Below are positions 52,869 through 60,392 of a DNA stretch of 64,000 nt, one piece after another. The translations under genes and the position numbers were made by a program. The notes under the pieces are model-generated. The model did no database searches and had not been told where the DNA came from. It saw only the letters and a program-made list of their open reading frames with translations. Location of the stretch: contig JAIUNW010000013.1 of the NCBI GenBank assembly GCA_020161535.1, forward strand, positions 40,261 through 104,260. Reading direction: 5' to 3'. How positions within the stretch are numbered: the stretch's first letter is position 1; each line of letters begins with the position of its first letter. This DNA is from Bacteroidota bacterium (GTDB lineage Bacteria > Bacteroidota > Bacteroidia > Chitinophagales > Chitinophagaceae).

Positions 52869-54320
52869 ATGCTAAAAAAACAACTAACGACCCTGTTGCT
52901 GTTCATTGGTATAACTGCTTTTTCGCAGACCTATGCACCCAATTGGGCTTCGTTGAATACGAGACCAATACCCGCCTGGTTTCAGCAAGACAAATTCGGC
53001 ATCTTCATTCATTGGGGCGTATATGCTGTACCTTCTTATGCGCCGGTCATTCCCAATAGCGGCGAAAGTTATGCGGAATGGTATTGGTGGCGTTTGCAGG
53101 AGAAGAGTCCGCGGTTTTGGGCATTCCACCAAAAAAATTACGGTGCTGATTTTAGCTATCCGCAATTTGAACCGATGTTCAAGGCCGAACTATTTGATCC
53201 CGTTGCCTGGGCGGATTTGTTCAAAAAATCAGGCGCCCGCTATGTGGTGCTCACTTCCAAACACCACGAAGGCTATTGTTTATGGAACAGCGCTGAAGCA
53301 GACAAGGCCTGGGGTCGGCCCTGGAACGCTGTAACGGGCACGCCTAAACGCGATTTATTGGGCGATCTCACCCAGGCTGTTCGCGACAAAGGGTTGCGCA
53401 TGGGTTATTATTATTCGTTGTACGAATGGTTCAACCCCCTGTGGCAAACCGACAAGAAAAAATATGTGGATGAGTACATGACGCCGCAGTTCAAAGACCT
53501 GGTGAACACGTATAAACCATCGATCATTTTTTCTGATGGCGAATGGGACCTTTCTGATACGGCCTGGAAATCTGCATCGTTGTTGGCCTGGCTCTTCAAT
53601 GAATCGCCGGTAGCGAAAGAAGTGGTCGTGAACGACCGCTGGGGTAAAAACACGCGCGAAAAAAACAAAGCAACCTATGCCACTTCTGAATATGGCGCAG
53701 GCATGGATGCGTCGGTGATCTGGGAAGAGAACCAGGGCATTGGTCATTCTTACGGGTACAATCGCAACGAAAAACTAGCCGATTATAAAAGCAGTTATGA
53801 CTTGAAACTGATGTTGGTTGATATTGTTTCGCGGGGTGGCAACCTGTTGCTGGATATTGGCCCCACGGCCGATGGACGCATTCCGGTCATTATGCAGCAA
53901 CGACTGACCGACATGGGCAACTGGCTCGCCAAAAACGGCGAAGCCATTTATGGTACGATGCCTTATAAAAAACCTTACCAATGGAGCCCGGGCGTCCTGC
54001 CTAGCACATCCGGCGCTAATTATATGGCCGGCTATAGTGTGGCTGATCTGATTAAAACCGATCGTACAGGAGCCCATATTGAAGCGTTTTTCACCAATAA
54101 GGGGAAGGACCTATATGTAATCTTGCCTCATTATGTAAAACAGTTTCAGTTGAGGTCGTACAGTTTACCGGCTGGCGCGAAGGTCAGCCTACCTGGCTGC
54201 AACACCCAGCCGTCGGTTAAACAAAAGGGCGAAAACTTGTTGATTGACCTATCGGTTTTGCGTCTGGGCGAAGTTGACCCCGATTTGCTGGTTCTGAAAA
54301 TCAGCAATGGTATCCGCTGA
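52869..54320 (+). CDS. alpha-L-fucosidase (GH29)
   Basis: The 483-residue protein has a signal peptide (KKQLTTLLLFIGITAFSQ) and a GH29 catalytic barrel: IPAWFQQDKFGIFIHWGVYAVPSY (33-57), SGARYVVLTSKHHEGYCLWNS (121-141), and the nucleophile region KPSIIFSDGEWDLS with Asp223 as the likely nucleophile. The barrel part ends with LLDIGPTADGRIP, followed by a C-terminal beta domain (about 370-483). It should remove terminal alpha-L-fucose from glycans in the periplasm or outside the cell. It is monocistronic, diverges from the siderophore receptor and converges with the SDR gene (4 bp between stops). Together with the glycosylasparaginase it hints at glycoprotein glycan use. Confidence 0.95.
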   Translation: MLKKQLTTLLLFIGITAFSQTYAPNWASLNTRPIPAWFQQDKFGIFIHWGVYAVPSYAPVIPNSGESYAEWYWWRLQEKSPRFWAFHQKNYGADFSYPQFEPMFKAELFDPVAWADLFKKSGARYVVLTSKHHEGYCLWNSAEADKAWGRPWNAVTGTPKRDLLGDLTQAVRDKGLRMGYYYSLYEWFNPLWQTDKKKYVDEYMTPQFKDLVNTYKPSIIFSDGEWDLSDTAWKSASLLAWLFNESPVAKEVVVNDRWGKNTREKNKATYATSEYGAGMDASVIWEENQGIGHSYGYNRNEKLADYKSSYDLKLMLVDIVSRGGNLLLDIGPTADGRIPVIMQQRLTDMGNWLAKNGEAIYGTMPYKKPYQWSPGVLPSTSGANYMAGYSVADLIKTDRTGAHIEAFFTNKGKDLYVILPHYVKQFQLRSYSLPAGAKVSLPGCNTQPSVKQKGENLLIDLSVLRLGEVDPDLLVLKISNGIR

Positions 54321-54324
54321 TGGT

Positions 54325-55245
54325 TCAAGACGATTGCAGTGATTGTCTTATGCCATCGGCATAAAGGGTAGGCGTAAACGAAAATGCCTGGTTGAATTTT
54401 TCGCTGTCGAAAAAATAATCCTGGTTGTTTTGGTATTGCATTTCCTGCAACTCTTTCATCACCCGCATAAAGAGCCCAAGTAGGGAAATCATAAAGGGCC
54501 GCAATACCGTATAAGATGGTTTGCATCCCGCCATCGAGGCGGTTATTTCAATGAATTGCTTGCCGGTTAGTTTTTCCCTCGACGTAGGCAAGTGCCACAC
54601 CTGGTTATACGCCGAATCGGTATTACCCAATAAGGCGGTTGCTTTCGCTGCATCAGGTACATAAGTGAGGCTATGAATCTTATTGGGATCGGATTGCCAC
54701 ATGGCTGATTTTCCCTTCTGGAAATTGTTTATTACCAAAGTATTAAGTATGCCATTTTTTGCGCCGGGACCGTAGAAATCGGCGCTGCGGGCAATCAGGG
54801 CTTTCAGTCCGCGATTTTGCATGGCATCGTTTAACATGGCAACCAACTTTGCACGAACAGCGCCTTTTCGGGAAGGCGGCAATGTGGGGCTGTCTTCCCG
54901 CATATGCGGAATTGCTGTTTTATCGTACATATACACGTTATCAAAAAAAACGAGTTTACTTCCATGTTCTAAGCAGGCATTGATCACATGTTGCATGATG
55001 ACCGGCCACTGGGCCGACCAAACACGAATATCATAAGGCAGACCAACCGTCAGGTAAACAATCTCACTGCCAGCCACCGCTTTTGATACGGCTTCTGCTT
55101 GCAACAAATCGGCCGGAAAAAGTTCATCATTGCCATTCACGTATTGGGGATGCCGGGCTACCAGGCGAATATGATCCGTATAAGAAACCAGGTCTTTTGC
55201 CAAAAATTTGCCTATATCGCCGCCCGCGCCTAAAATCGTTTGCAT
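54325..55245 (-). CDS. NAD-dependent epimerase/NmrA-like SDR
   Basis: The 306-residue protein begins with the nucleotide-binding MQTILGAGGDIGKFLAKDL (G-A-G-G-D-I-G, an atypical-SDR motif), followed by RLVARHP, a VYLTVGLPYD segment, and a middle region with FFDNVYMYD and ARSADFYGPGAKNGIL. The Tyr of DNVYMYD and the later catalytic pattern differ from classical SDRs, so it may act as a redox sensor or as an enzyme on an unknown substrate. No signal peptide is present. A Crp/Fnr regulator gene lies upstream on the same strand, 59 bp away, a pairing often seen in this group of bacteria. Confidence 0.85.
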   Translation of the reverse strand: MQTILGAGGDIGKFLAKDLVSYTDHIRLVARHPQYVNGNDELFPADLLQAEAVSKAVAGSEIVYLTVGLPYDIRVWSAQWPVIMQHVINACLEHGSKLVFFDNVYMYDKTAIPHMREDSPTLPPSRKGAVRAKLVAMLNDAMQNRGLKALIARSADFYGPGAKNGILNTLVINNFQKGKSAMWQSDPNKIHSLTYVPDAAKATALLGNTDSAYNQVWHLPTSREKLTGKQFIEITASMAGCKPSYTVLRPFMISLLGLFMRVMKELQEMQYQNNQDYFFDSEKFNQAFSFTPTLYADGIRQSLQSS

Positions 55246-55304
55246 ACATTTTATTTAACCGAACAAAATTAAGTTAGCGACGATGCACAAACCCTTGACC
55301 CAGG

Positions 55305-55892
55305 TTAAGATTTTAGCTCCAGGCGCCGCTTTCTGATTCGGCTCAGGCTTTCAGGGGCAATGCCGACGTATTGTGCAATATACCGGAGGGGCACTCTTTG
55401 CAGAATGCCCGGCCGGTTTTGCAGCAGTTCGTCGAATTGTTTTTCGGGCGATAATGACAAAAGCGATTTTGTTCGACGCATATTATCAGTGGCAACTTCT
55501 TCCACAATCATCCGAAAAAATTCGGCGGTGGCGGGTGAATGTTTAAGGGCTTCCACCAGGTCATTGCAATCAATCGTTAAACAGGTGCTTGGTTCCAGCG
55601 CCATGATCGCTGCGGTAGCACGCGTTTGTCGCGAGAAACTTTCCAGGTCGGTGACGAACTCATTTTCAAAAATGAAATTACAAGTGCGTTCCTGCCCTTC
55701 TTCTGTATGGATAAATAGCCGCAAACTGCCCTTTACCACAAAGAAAACCTCCTGTGCCAGTTTGCCTTCCTGCAGCAATAGAGCCTGTCGTTTGTATTTC
55801 TTCTCTTTGAAAAGCGATAGCACATATTTTGCTTCATCGTCGGGGAACTGCATATTCTTGTTCAACACGGCTAATAACGCATCTGACACCAT
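55305..55892 (-). CDS. Crp/Fnr-family transcriptional regulator
   Basis: The 195-residue protein has an N-terminal cyclic-nucleotide-like beta-barrel (about 20-120, KRQALLLQEGKLAQEVFFVVKGSLRLFIHTEEG, NEFVTDLESFSRQTRATAAIMALEPSTCLTI) and a C-terminal helix-turn-helix (VPLRYIAQYVGIAPESLSRIRKRR). No Cys cluster for an iron-sulfur centre and no clear cAMP phosphate-binding RxS motif are present, so the signal is unknown. The ATG at 55892 is preferred to the TTG at 55910. Its gene is followed by the SDR gene and probably controls it. It diverges from the LuxR-type fragment. Confidence 0.9.
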   Translation of the reverse strand: MVSDALLAVLNKNMQFPDDEAKYVLSLFKEKKYKRQALLLQEGKLAQEVFFVVKGSLRLFIHTEEGQERTCNFIFENEFVTDLESFSRQTRATAAIMALEPSTCLTIDCNDLVEALKHSPATAEFFRMIVEEVATDNMRRTKSLLSLSPEKQFDELLQNRPGILQRVPLRYIAQYVGIAPESLSRIRKRRLELKS

Positions 55893-55954
55893 ATACCACA
55901 ATCTACGCAAACTCGTGGTAAATTGAATGCCACCATAAAACGACTAGAAGCTGA

Positions 55955-56248
55955 ATGGGCTTTGCAAGCTTTGAAGCTGCCAGTCGGGGCAAAACCTATT
56001 ACAGTGGCGAATCTGCGCTAACACTTCGCAGGCCTCCCACGCCCGATGGACCACTGCTCACCCGGCGCGAAAAAGAAGTGCTGACCATGATTGCCGATGG
56101 TATGACGAACAATGAAATCGCACAGCAACTCTTTATCAGTGTAACAACGGTCGACACCCATCGCAAAAACCTGCTCGCGAAATTCGCCGCAAAAAATATC
56201 GCTTCCCTGGTAAAAACCGCCGTCCAACTGCATATCATCGGTGATTAG
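55955..56248 (+). pseudogene. LuxR/NarL-type response-regulator fragment (receiver domain missing)
   Basis: The 97 codons encode only the C-terminal part of a NarL-type regulator: AASRGKTYYSGESAL, which in intact proteins joins the receiver and DNA-binding domains, and then a complete helix-turn-helix (LLTRREKEVLTMIADGMTNNEIAQQLFISVTTVDTHRKNLLAKF). A TGA stands in frame directly before the ATG (55952-55954), and only 62 bp separate it from the Crp/Fnr start, so there is no room for a receiver domain. It may be a decayed gene, or a small free-standing DNA-binding protein if it is still expressed. Confidence 0.65.
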
Positions 56249-56359
56249 CCACCGCAACCAACGCCGGTGTTGCCCGGCAAACTATTGCATGGCAGATCCG
56301 TGAACAATGCTTATCTTTTGGCCTCTGCACATAGTTAAAACACCCGCAAAACCATTGTC

Positions 56360-57229
56360 ATGAACAGAAGATCTTTTTTAGGAAATACGGCGGCCGGCCT
56401 GGTTGCTGCTGGTTTTCTTGGCAGCATCCCTGAAGCCGTACTCGCCGCCGCAAAAGCAAAAGGGATTAATCTCCCGTTGGGCTTTCAATCTTATGTATAC
56501 CGGCAGGTCATCGGCCAAAAGCCTGATGAAACCATGAAAGAATTAGCCAGTTATGGCTACCAGAATATTGAATGGTGCAGCCCCAAGGGTTATATGGGCG
56601 ATTTTGCGCCACTGGCCAAATACAGCGGCAAGGAGTTAAAAAAAATCACCAACGATGCCGGCCTGCAATCCACCAGTTGCCATTTCACCTGGAAAGAAAT
56701 CACCGACCACGATAGCCTGGCTGAGCGCATTGAATTTGCCAATCAACTGGGATTGAAACACATGGTATGTTCCGGCGGACTCATGGCGAAAACCGAAGAC
56801 GAGGTGAAACAACGTTGTGAACAAATGAACCATGTTGGTGAGATGGTGAAAAAAGGCGGCATGGTGGCGGGCTACCACAACCACAATGGTGAGTTTGACG
56901 AAAAATTCGGCGACCGGCCACAATACGACTTAATGTTAGAGCACCTCGATCCGTCGCTGGTAAACCTACAATTCCAGGTTGCTGCCATCACCTCGGGTTA
57001 CAAGGCCCAGGATTATTTCCGCAAATTCCCCGGCCGTTTTATATCAGCACACCTGCAGGATTATAGTCCGCAAGACCATACCAAAGAAGTGACCATGGGT
57101 ACGGGCATTGTAGATTGGAAAGATTTTTTTGCCGCTGCAAAAACCGCGGGGCTAAAATACATTTTCGTAGAGATGGAGTCTGACCCCACGGTAATGGAAG
57201 GCTGCGCGAAGTACATCAAGAGCTTGTAG
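56360..57229 (+). CDS. Tat-exported sugar phosphate isomerase/epimerase-like TIM barrel
   Basis: The 289-residue protein starts with a Tat signal (MNRRSFLGNTAAGLVAAGFLG) and folds as a xylose-isomerase-like TIM barrel: PLGFQSYVYRQVIGQ, YGYQNIEWCSPKGY, LQSTSCHFTWKEI, LGLKHMVCSGGL, MVAGYHNHNGEF with a His/Asn/Glu metal site, and KYIFVEME near the end. Such exported isomerase-like proteins are common in Bacteroidota and act on sugars or keto-glycosides in the periplasm; several are uncharacterised. It is a separate gene, followed 41 bp later by the two-component system, whose repeat-type operator starts 4 bp after its stop codon. Confidence 0.9.
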   Translation: MNRRSFLGNTAAGLVAAGFLGSIPEAVLAAAKAKGINLPLGFQSYVYRQVIGQKPDETMKELASYGYQNIEWCSPKGYMGDFAPLAKYSGKELKKITNDAGLQSTSCHFTWKEITDHDSLAERIEFANQLGLKHMVCSGGLMAKTEDEVKQRCEQMNHVGEMVKKGGMVAGYHNHNGEFDEKFGDRPQYDLMLEHLDPSLVNLQFQVAAITSGYKAQDYFRKFPGRFISAHLQDYSPQDHTKEVTMGTGIVDWKDFFAAAKTAGLKYIFVEMESDPTVMEGCAKYIKSL

Positions 57230-57232
57230 CGA

Positions 57233-57254
57233 TTCAAAATTTCTTCAGAATCTG
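57233..57254 (+). promoter_or_regulatory. candidate response-regulator box (two 11-bp direct repeats)
   Basis: TTCAAAATTTC (57233-57243) and TTCAGAATCTG (57244-57254) are 11-bp head-to-tail repeats, the spacing used by PhoB/OmpR-type regulators. Eleven bases after the box is TTTTTTG, in the place of a -7 element. A related pair stands before the YncE gene. Confidence 0.5.
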
Positions 57255-57270
57255 CCTGTTTTTTGCCGGT

Positions 57271-57951
57271 ATGAAGGTGTTAATCATCGAAGACGAAGCG
57301 GAGCTGGCAAAAAGCATGGCCGAATACCTGTCAGCGGAAGGATATATCTGCGAACAGGCCCATGGATTCAATGCCGCCATCGAAAAAATTGGCGTGTACG
57401 ACTACGATTGCATCTTATTGGATATTATGCTGCCCGATGGCAGTGGTCTCCAGCTACTCGACGAGCTTCGACAGCAAAACAAGCAAGACGGCGTCATTAT
57501 TATTTCTGCCAAAGATGCCCTGGATGATAAAATCAAGGGATTGAAAATGGGCGCCGACGATTACCTGGCGAAACCCTTTCACCTGTCTGAGCTTACCGCC
57601 CGCATATTTTCCGTCATCCGCAGAAAACAATTCAGCAACGCGAACACCATCAGTTTACAGGAACTGCAAATAGACTTACTGGCCAAATCGGTTCGGGTGA
57701 ACGACACCGTTGTTCCATTGACCAAGAAGGAATTTGATTTGTTGATTTACTTTATCGGAAACAGGAACCGGGTAATTTCAAAAAGCACCCTTGCCGAACA
57801 CTTATCAGGCGATTTTGCTGACATGCTCGACAACCACGACTTCGTATATGCGCATGTCAAGAACCTGAAGAAAAAGCTACACGAAGCAGGTTGCGGCCAC
57901 TACCTCAAAACACTTTATGGATCCGGCTACAAGTGGACGGACCCAGCATAA
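57271..57951 (+). CDS. OmpR/PhoB-type response regulator
   Basis: The 226-residue protein has a receiver domain with the acidic pocket at IIEDEA (Asp8/Glu), phospho-acceptor Asp51 in LLDIMLPDGSG, and the conserved Lys in DDYLAKPF, followed by a winged-helix DNA-binding domain (about 130-226, PLTKKEFDLLIYFIGNRNRVISKSTLAEHL...HVKNLKKKLHEAG...LKTLYGSGYKW). The sensor kinase gene follows 6 bp later, so the two are co-translated. A likely binding site for the protein itself precedes the gene, which suggests autoregulation. Confidence 0.96.
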   Translation: MKVLIIEDEAELAKSMAEYLSAEGYICEQAHGFNAAIEKIGVYDYDCILLDIMLPDGSGLQLLDELRQQNKQDGVIIISAKDALDDKIKGLKMGADDYLAKPFHLSELTARIFSVIRRKQFSNANTISLQELQIDLLAKSVRVNDTVVPLTKKEFDLLIYFIGNRNRVISKSTLAEHLSGDFADMLDNHDFVYAHVKNLKKKLHEAGCGHYLKTLYGSGYKWTDPA

Positions 57952-57957
57952 ACAGGC

Positions 57958-59244
57958 ATGAAAAACCTACTGAATAAAACCACCCGGCCATTTCTTGCCT
58001 TTGTACTGGTTGTTCTGCTGATCAGTGTGCCGGTGTATTATTTTGTTATCGAAAAAATATGGGTGGTTGAATTGGATGAGCACAACCAGTTGGCGGCCCA
58101 ACATACTGCTGAAGAATTCAATAAGCAAAACCTGTCCGGCCTGGACCTGGCGGAGAAAATTACTTTCTGGAACCAAATCCAGCCGGGTATATTTATCAGG
58201 AAACTGGCACCCGGCGAAAAGGTCGAACACCGCATTTTTACGGCCGACAGGTCCTTCGATTTTGTTCCCCGCCAATCGTCCGACAATTTTCGGGTATTGA
58301 TTGCCCCCATTCAATTAAACGGTGAACCGTATTATTTTCGGTCCATTACCAGTTTTGAAGACAGTCGGGAAACGGTGCTGGCCATCGCTGCCATTACCTT
58401 CTTCTTCTTTATCATTATCCTGGCTGGTATCTTACTCATTAACCGGGCGCTGTCCAAGTCGATCTGGCAACCCTTTAAAAATACGTTGGCAAAGCTGAAA
58501 GCATTCCAATTAAACAAACAGGCAACCATCAGCTTTGAACAAACCGATATCACTGAATTCAACGAACTGCATGCGGCACTTCGCAGCTTGATCGATAGCA
58601 ATATTGCGGCTTACCAAACGCAAAAAGAATTTACCGAAAATGCCTCGCACGAATTGCAAACCCCGCTGGCGATCATAAAAAACAAACTGGATATTTTGTT
58701 TCAGCAGGGCGATCTCAGTGAAAAACAATACCAGTTGGCAGAAGAGATGAACATGGCACTGCTGAGAAGCACGCGTATCAACCGGAACTTAGTTTTACTG
58801 GCGAAAATTGACAACCAACAATACCAGCAAGCCGATCAAATAAACCTCGGCGACCTGTTACAGCAAAGCATTAACGCCCTCGAAGAACATTTTGACCAAA
58901 AGCAATTAAGGCTACAGAAAACCGAGACAGCCCCTATTACCCTCACCGGTAATAGTATACTAATTGAATTATTGCTGAACAATCTGTTGTTAAATGCCAT
59001 CCGGCACAGCCCGGCGGGCGGACGGGTTTCATTTTCCCTAACCCACCAGCAGTTAACCGTGAGCAATACGGGTGAAGCAGCATTGAAAGAAGAGCTGCTT
59101 TTCAAACGTTTCTCCCGGCTGTCGCCCAATGGTGCAGGCAGTGGCCTCGGTTTGTATATCATCAGCGAAATCGCGAAATTTCACCACTGGGAAAGTGGTT
59201 ATCATTTTAACCAGGGCGAACACCATTTTTTTGTCCGGTTTTAA
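57958..59244 (+). CDS. sensor histidine kinase of the two-component pair
   Basis: The 428-residue protein has an N-terminal membrane helix (about 11-31), a periplasmic sensor of about 105 residues (32-138), a second helix (139-161), then the dimerisation domain with His231 in FTENASHELQTPLAIIK and an ATPase domain with N box LLNNLLLNAIRHS, and the C-terminal G box GAGSGLGLYIISEI. The F box and G1 are weak (VSNTGE). The periplasmic part is Phe/Pro-rich and has no recognised ligand fold. It directly follows its regulator gene and is followed after 59 bp by the YncE gene. Confidence 0.95.
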   Translation: MKNLLNKTTRPFLAFVLVVLLISVPVYYFVIEKIWVVELDEHNQLAAQHTAEEFNKQNLSGLDLAEKITFWNQIQPGIFIRKLAPGEKVEHRIFTADRSFDFVPRQSSDNFRVLIAPIQLNGEPYYFRSITSFEDSRETVLAIAAITFFFFIIILAGILLINRALSKSIWQPFKNTLAKLKAFQLNKQATISFEQTDITEFNELHAALRSLIDSNIAAYQTQKEFTENASHELQTPLAIIKNKLDILFQQGDLSEKQYQLAEEMNMALLRSTRINRNLVLLAKIDNQQYQQADQINLGDLLQQSINALEEHFDQKQLRLQKTETAPITLTGNSILIELLLNNLLLNAIRHSPAGGRVSFSLTHQQLTVSNTGEAALKEELLFKRFSRLSPNGAGSGLGLYIISEIAKFHHWESGYHFNQGEHHFFVRF

Positions 59245-59249
59245 CCTTC

Positions 59250-59271
59250 TTCAGAATTTATCCAAAATCGC
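59250..59271 (+). promoter_or_regulatory. second candidate regulator box before the YncE gene
   Basis: TTCAGAATTTA (59250-59260) and TCCAAAATCGC (59261-59271) match the two 11-bp repeats before the response regulator gene. CAGCTTTG (59276-59283), one mismatch from TAnnTTTG, follows at nearly the same distance as in the first site. Confidence 0.5.
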
Positions 59272-59303
59272 CTGCCAGCTTTGTACAACAAAAAGGCATT
59301 CAC

Positions 59304-60365
59304 ATGAAGTTTCTCCTTCTCCTACTGTCCAGCGGCCTCGCCGTTGGCTTCGCCTGGTCACCAATGGTGCCGGTTACACCAGCACCCCTAACCACCAAAA
59401 CGAGGGTAGCGGAAATTAGGCAGCAGGCTGCACCTTTGTCGATTGTAACGCGCTTTCCCATTTCCGGCAATGGTGGCTGGGACTACCTGGCTGTATCGCC
59501 CCGCAAAGACTGGTTGTATATCAGCCATGGCGACCAGGTGAACATCGTTGATAAAACCACGGGCGATTCAGTTGGCATCATACCAAACACCCTGGGCGTT
59601 CACGGCATTGCTTTTGATGCGGCAACCAATACGGGCTACACCAGCAATGGAAAAAGCAATACTGTTTCTGTATTCGACCTCAACAGCAACCAGGTACAGA
59701 AAACAATAACCACCGGTGGCAATCCGGATGCCATCCTGTACGAACCATTTTCCGACAAAATAATTACTTGCAACGGCAGGGGGCACAACCTCAGTATCAT
59801 TGACCCCCGATCCAATGTGGTGGTCGACAGTGTAGCCCTGGGCGGGAAACCGGAAACAGCTGTTACTGATAGTGCCGGCAACCTGTATGTAAACATAGAA
59901 GACAAAAATGAAATACTGCGTGTCGATACCAGAACATTCAAAGTAACTGCACATTGGTCACTGGCGCCAGGCGAAGAACCGACCGGCCTGGCATTTGATG
60001 TAACAGGCCATCGACTCTTTGCTGCCTGTGCGAAAAGGTTGGTCGTATTGAATGCAGACAATGGCAAAATCGTCGCCAAGCTACCGATCGGTGAAGGAGC
60101 CGACGGAGCGGTTTTTGACCTGGACAAAAAGATCATTTATACTTCCAACGGCGAAGGGAGTATCAGTGCCATACAACAACTCGGCCCCGACAAATATGTA
60201 TTGAAAGAAACACTGCCCACACAAAAAGGAGCGCGAACCATCTGCATCGACCAACAGACCCACACCCTGTACTTGCCAGTGGCCGCTTTTGAGCAGCAAG
60301 GCCAAACTTCGTCGGGCCGGCCGAAAATTAAACCCGGCAGTTTCCAGGTGTTGGTGCTGAGATAA
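59304..60365 (+). CDS. YncE-family YVTN beta-propeller protein
   Basis: The 353-residue protein has a signal peptide (MKFLLLLLSSGLAVGFA) and a seven-bladed YVTN-type propeller: DYLAVSPRKDWLYISHGDQVNIVDKTTGDSVGIIPN, GIAFDAATNTGYTSNGKSNTVSVFDLNSNQVQKTITTG, DAILYEPFSDKIITCNGRGHNLSIID, and similar blades to the end. It shares the fold and the phrase NSNQ/TNTG... pattern with E. coli YncE. Its gene lies 27 bp before a TonB receptor gene, as E. coli yncE lies beside yncD. It should bind its ligand or protein partner in the periplasm; no catalytic residues are evident. Confidence 0.9.
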   Translation: MKFLLLLLSSGLAVGFAWSPMVPVTPAPLTTKTRVAEIRQQAAPLSIVTRFPISGNGGWDYLAVSPRKDWLYISHGDQVNIVDKTTGDSVGIIPNTLGVHGIAFDAATNTGYTSNGKSNTVSVFDLNSNQVQKTITTGGNPDAILYEPFSDKIITCNGRGHNLSIIDPRSNVVVDSVALGGKPETAVTDSAGNLYVNIEDKNEILRVDTRTFKVTAHWSLAPGEEPTGLAFDVTGHRLFAACAKRLVVLNADNGKIVAKLPIGEGADGAVFDLDKKIIYTSNGEGSISAIQQLGPDKYVLKETLPTQKGARTICIDQQTHTLYLPVAAFEQQGQTSSGRPKIKPGSFQVLVLR

Positions 60366-60392
60366 AAATCAACTTGACTATTATACCCGACT

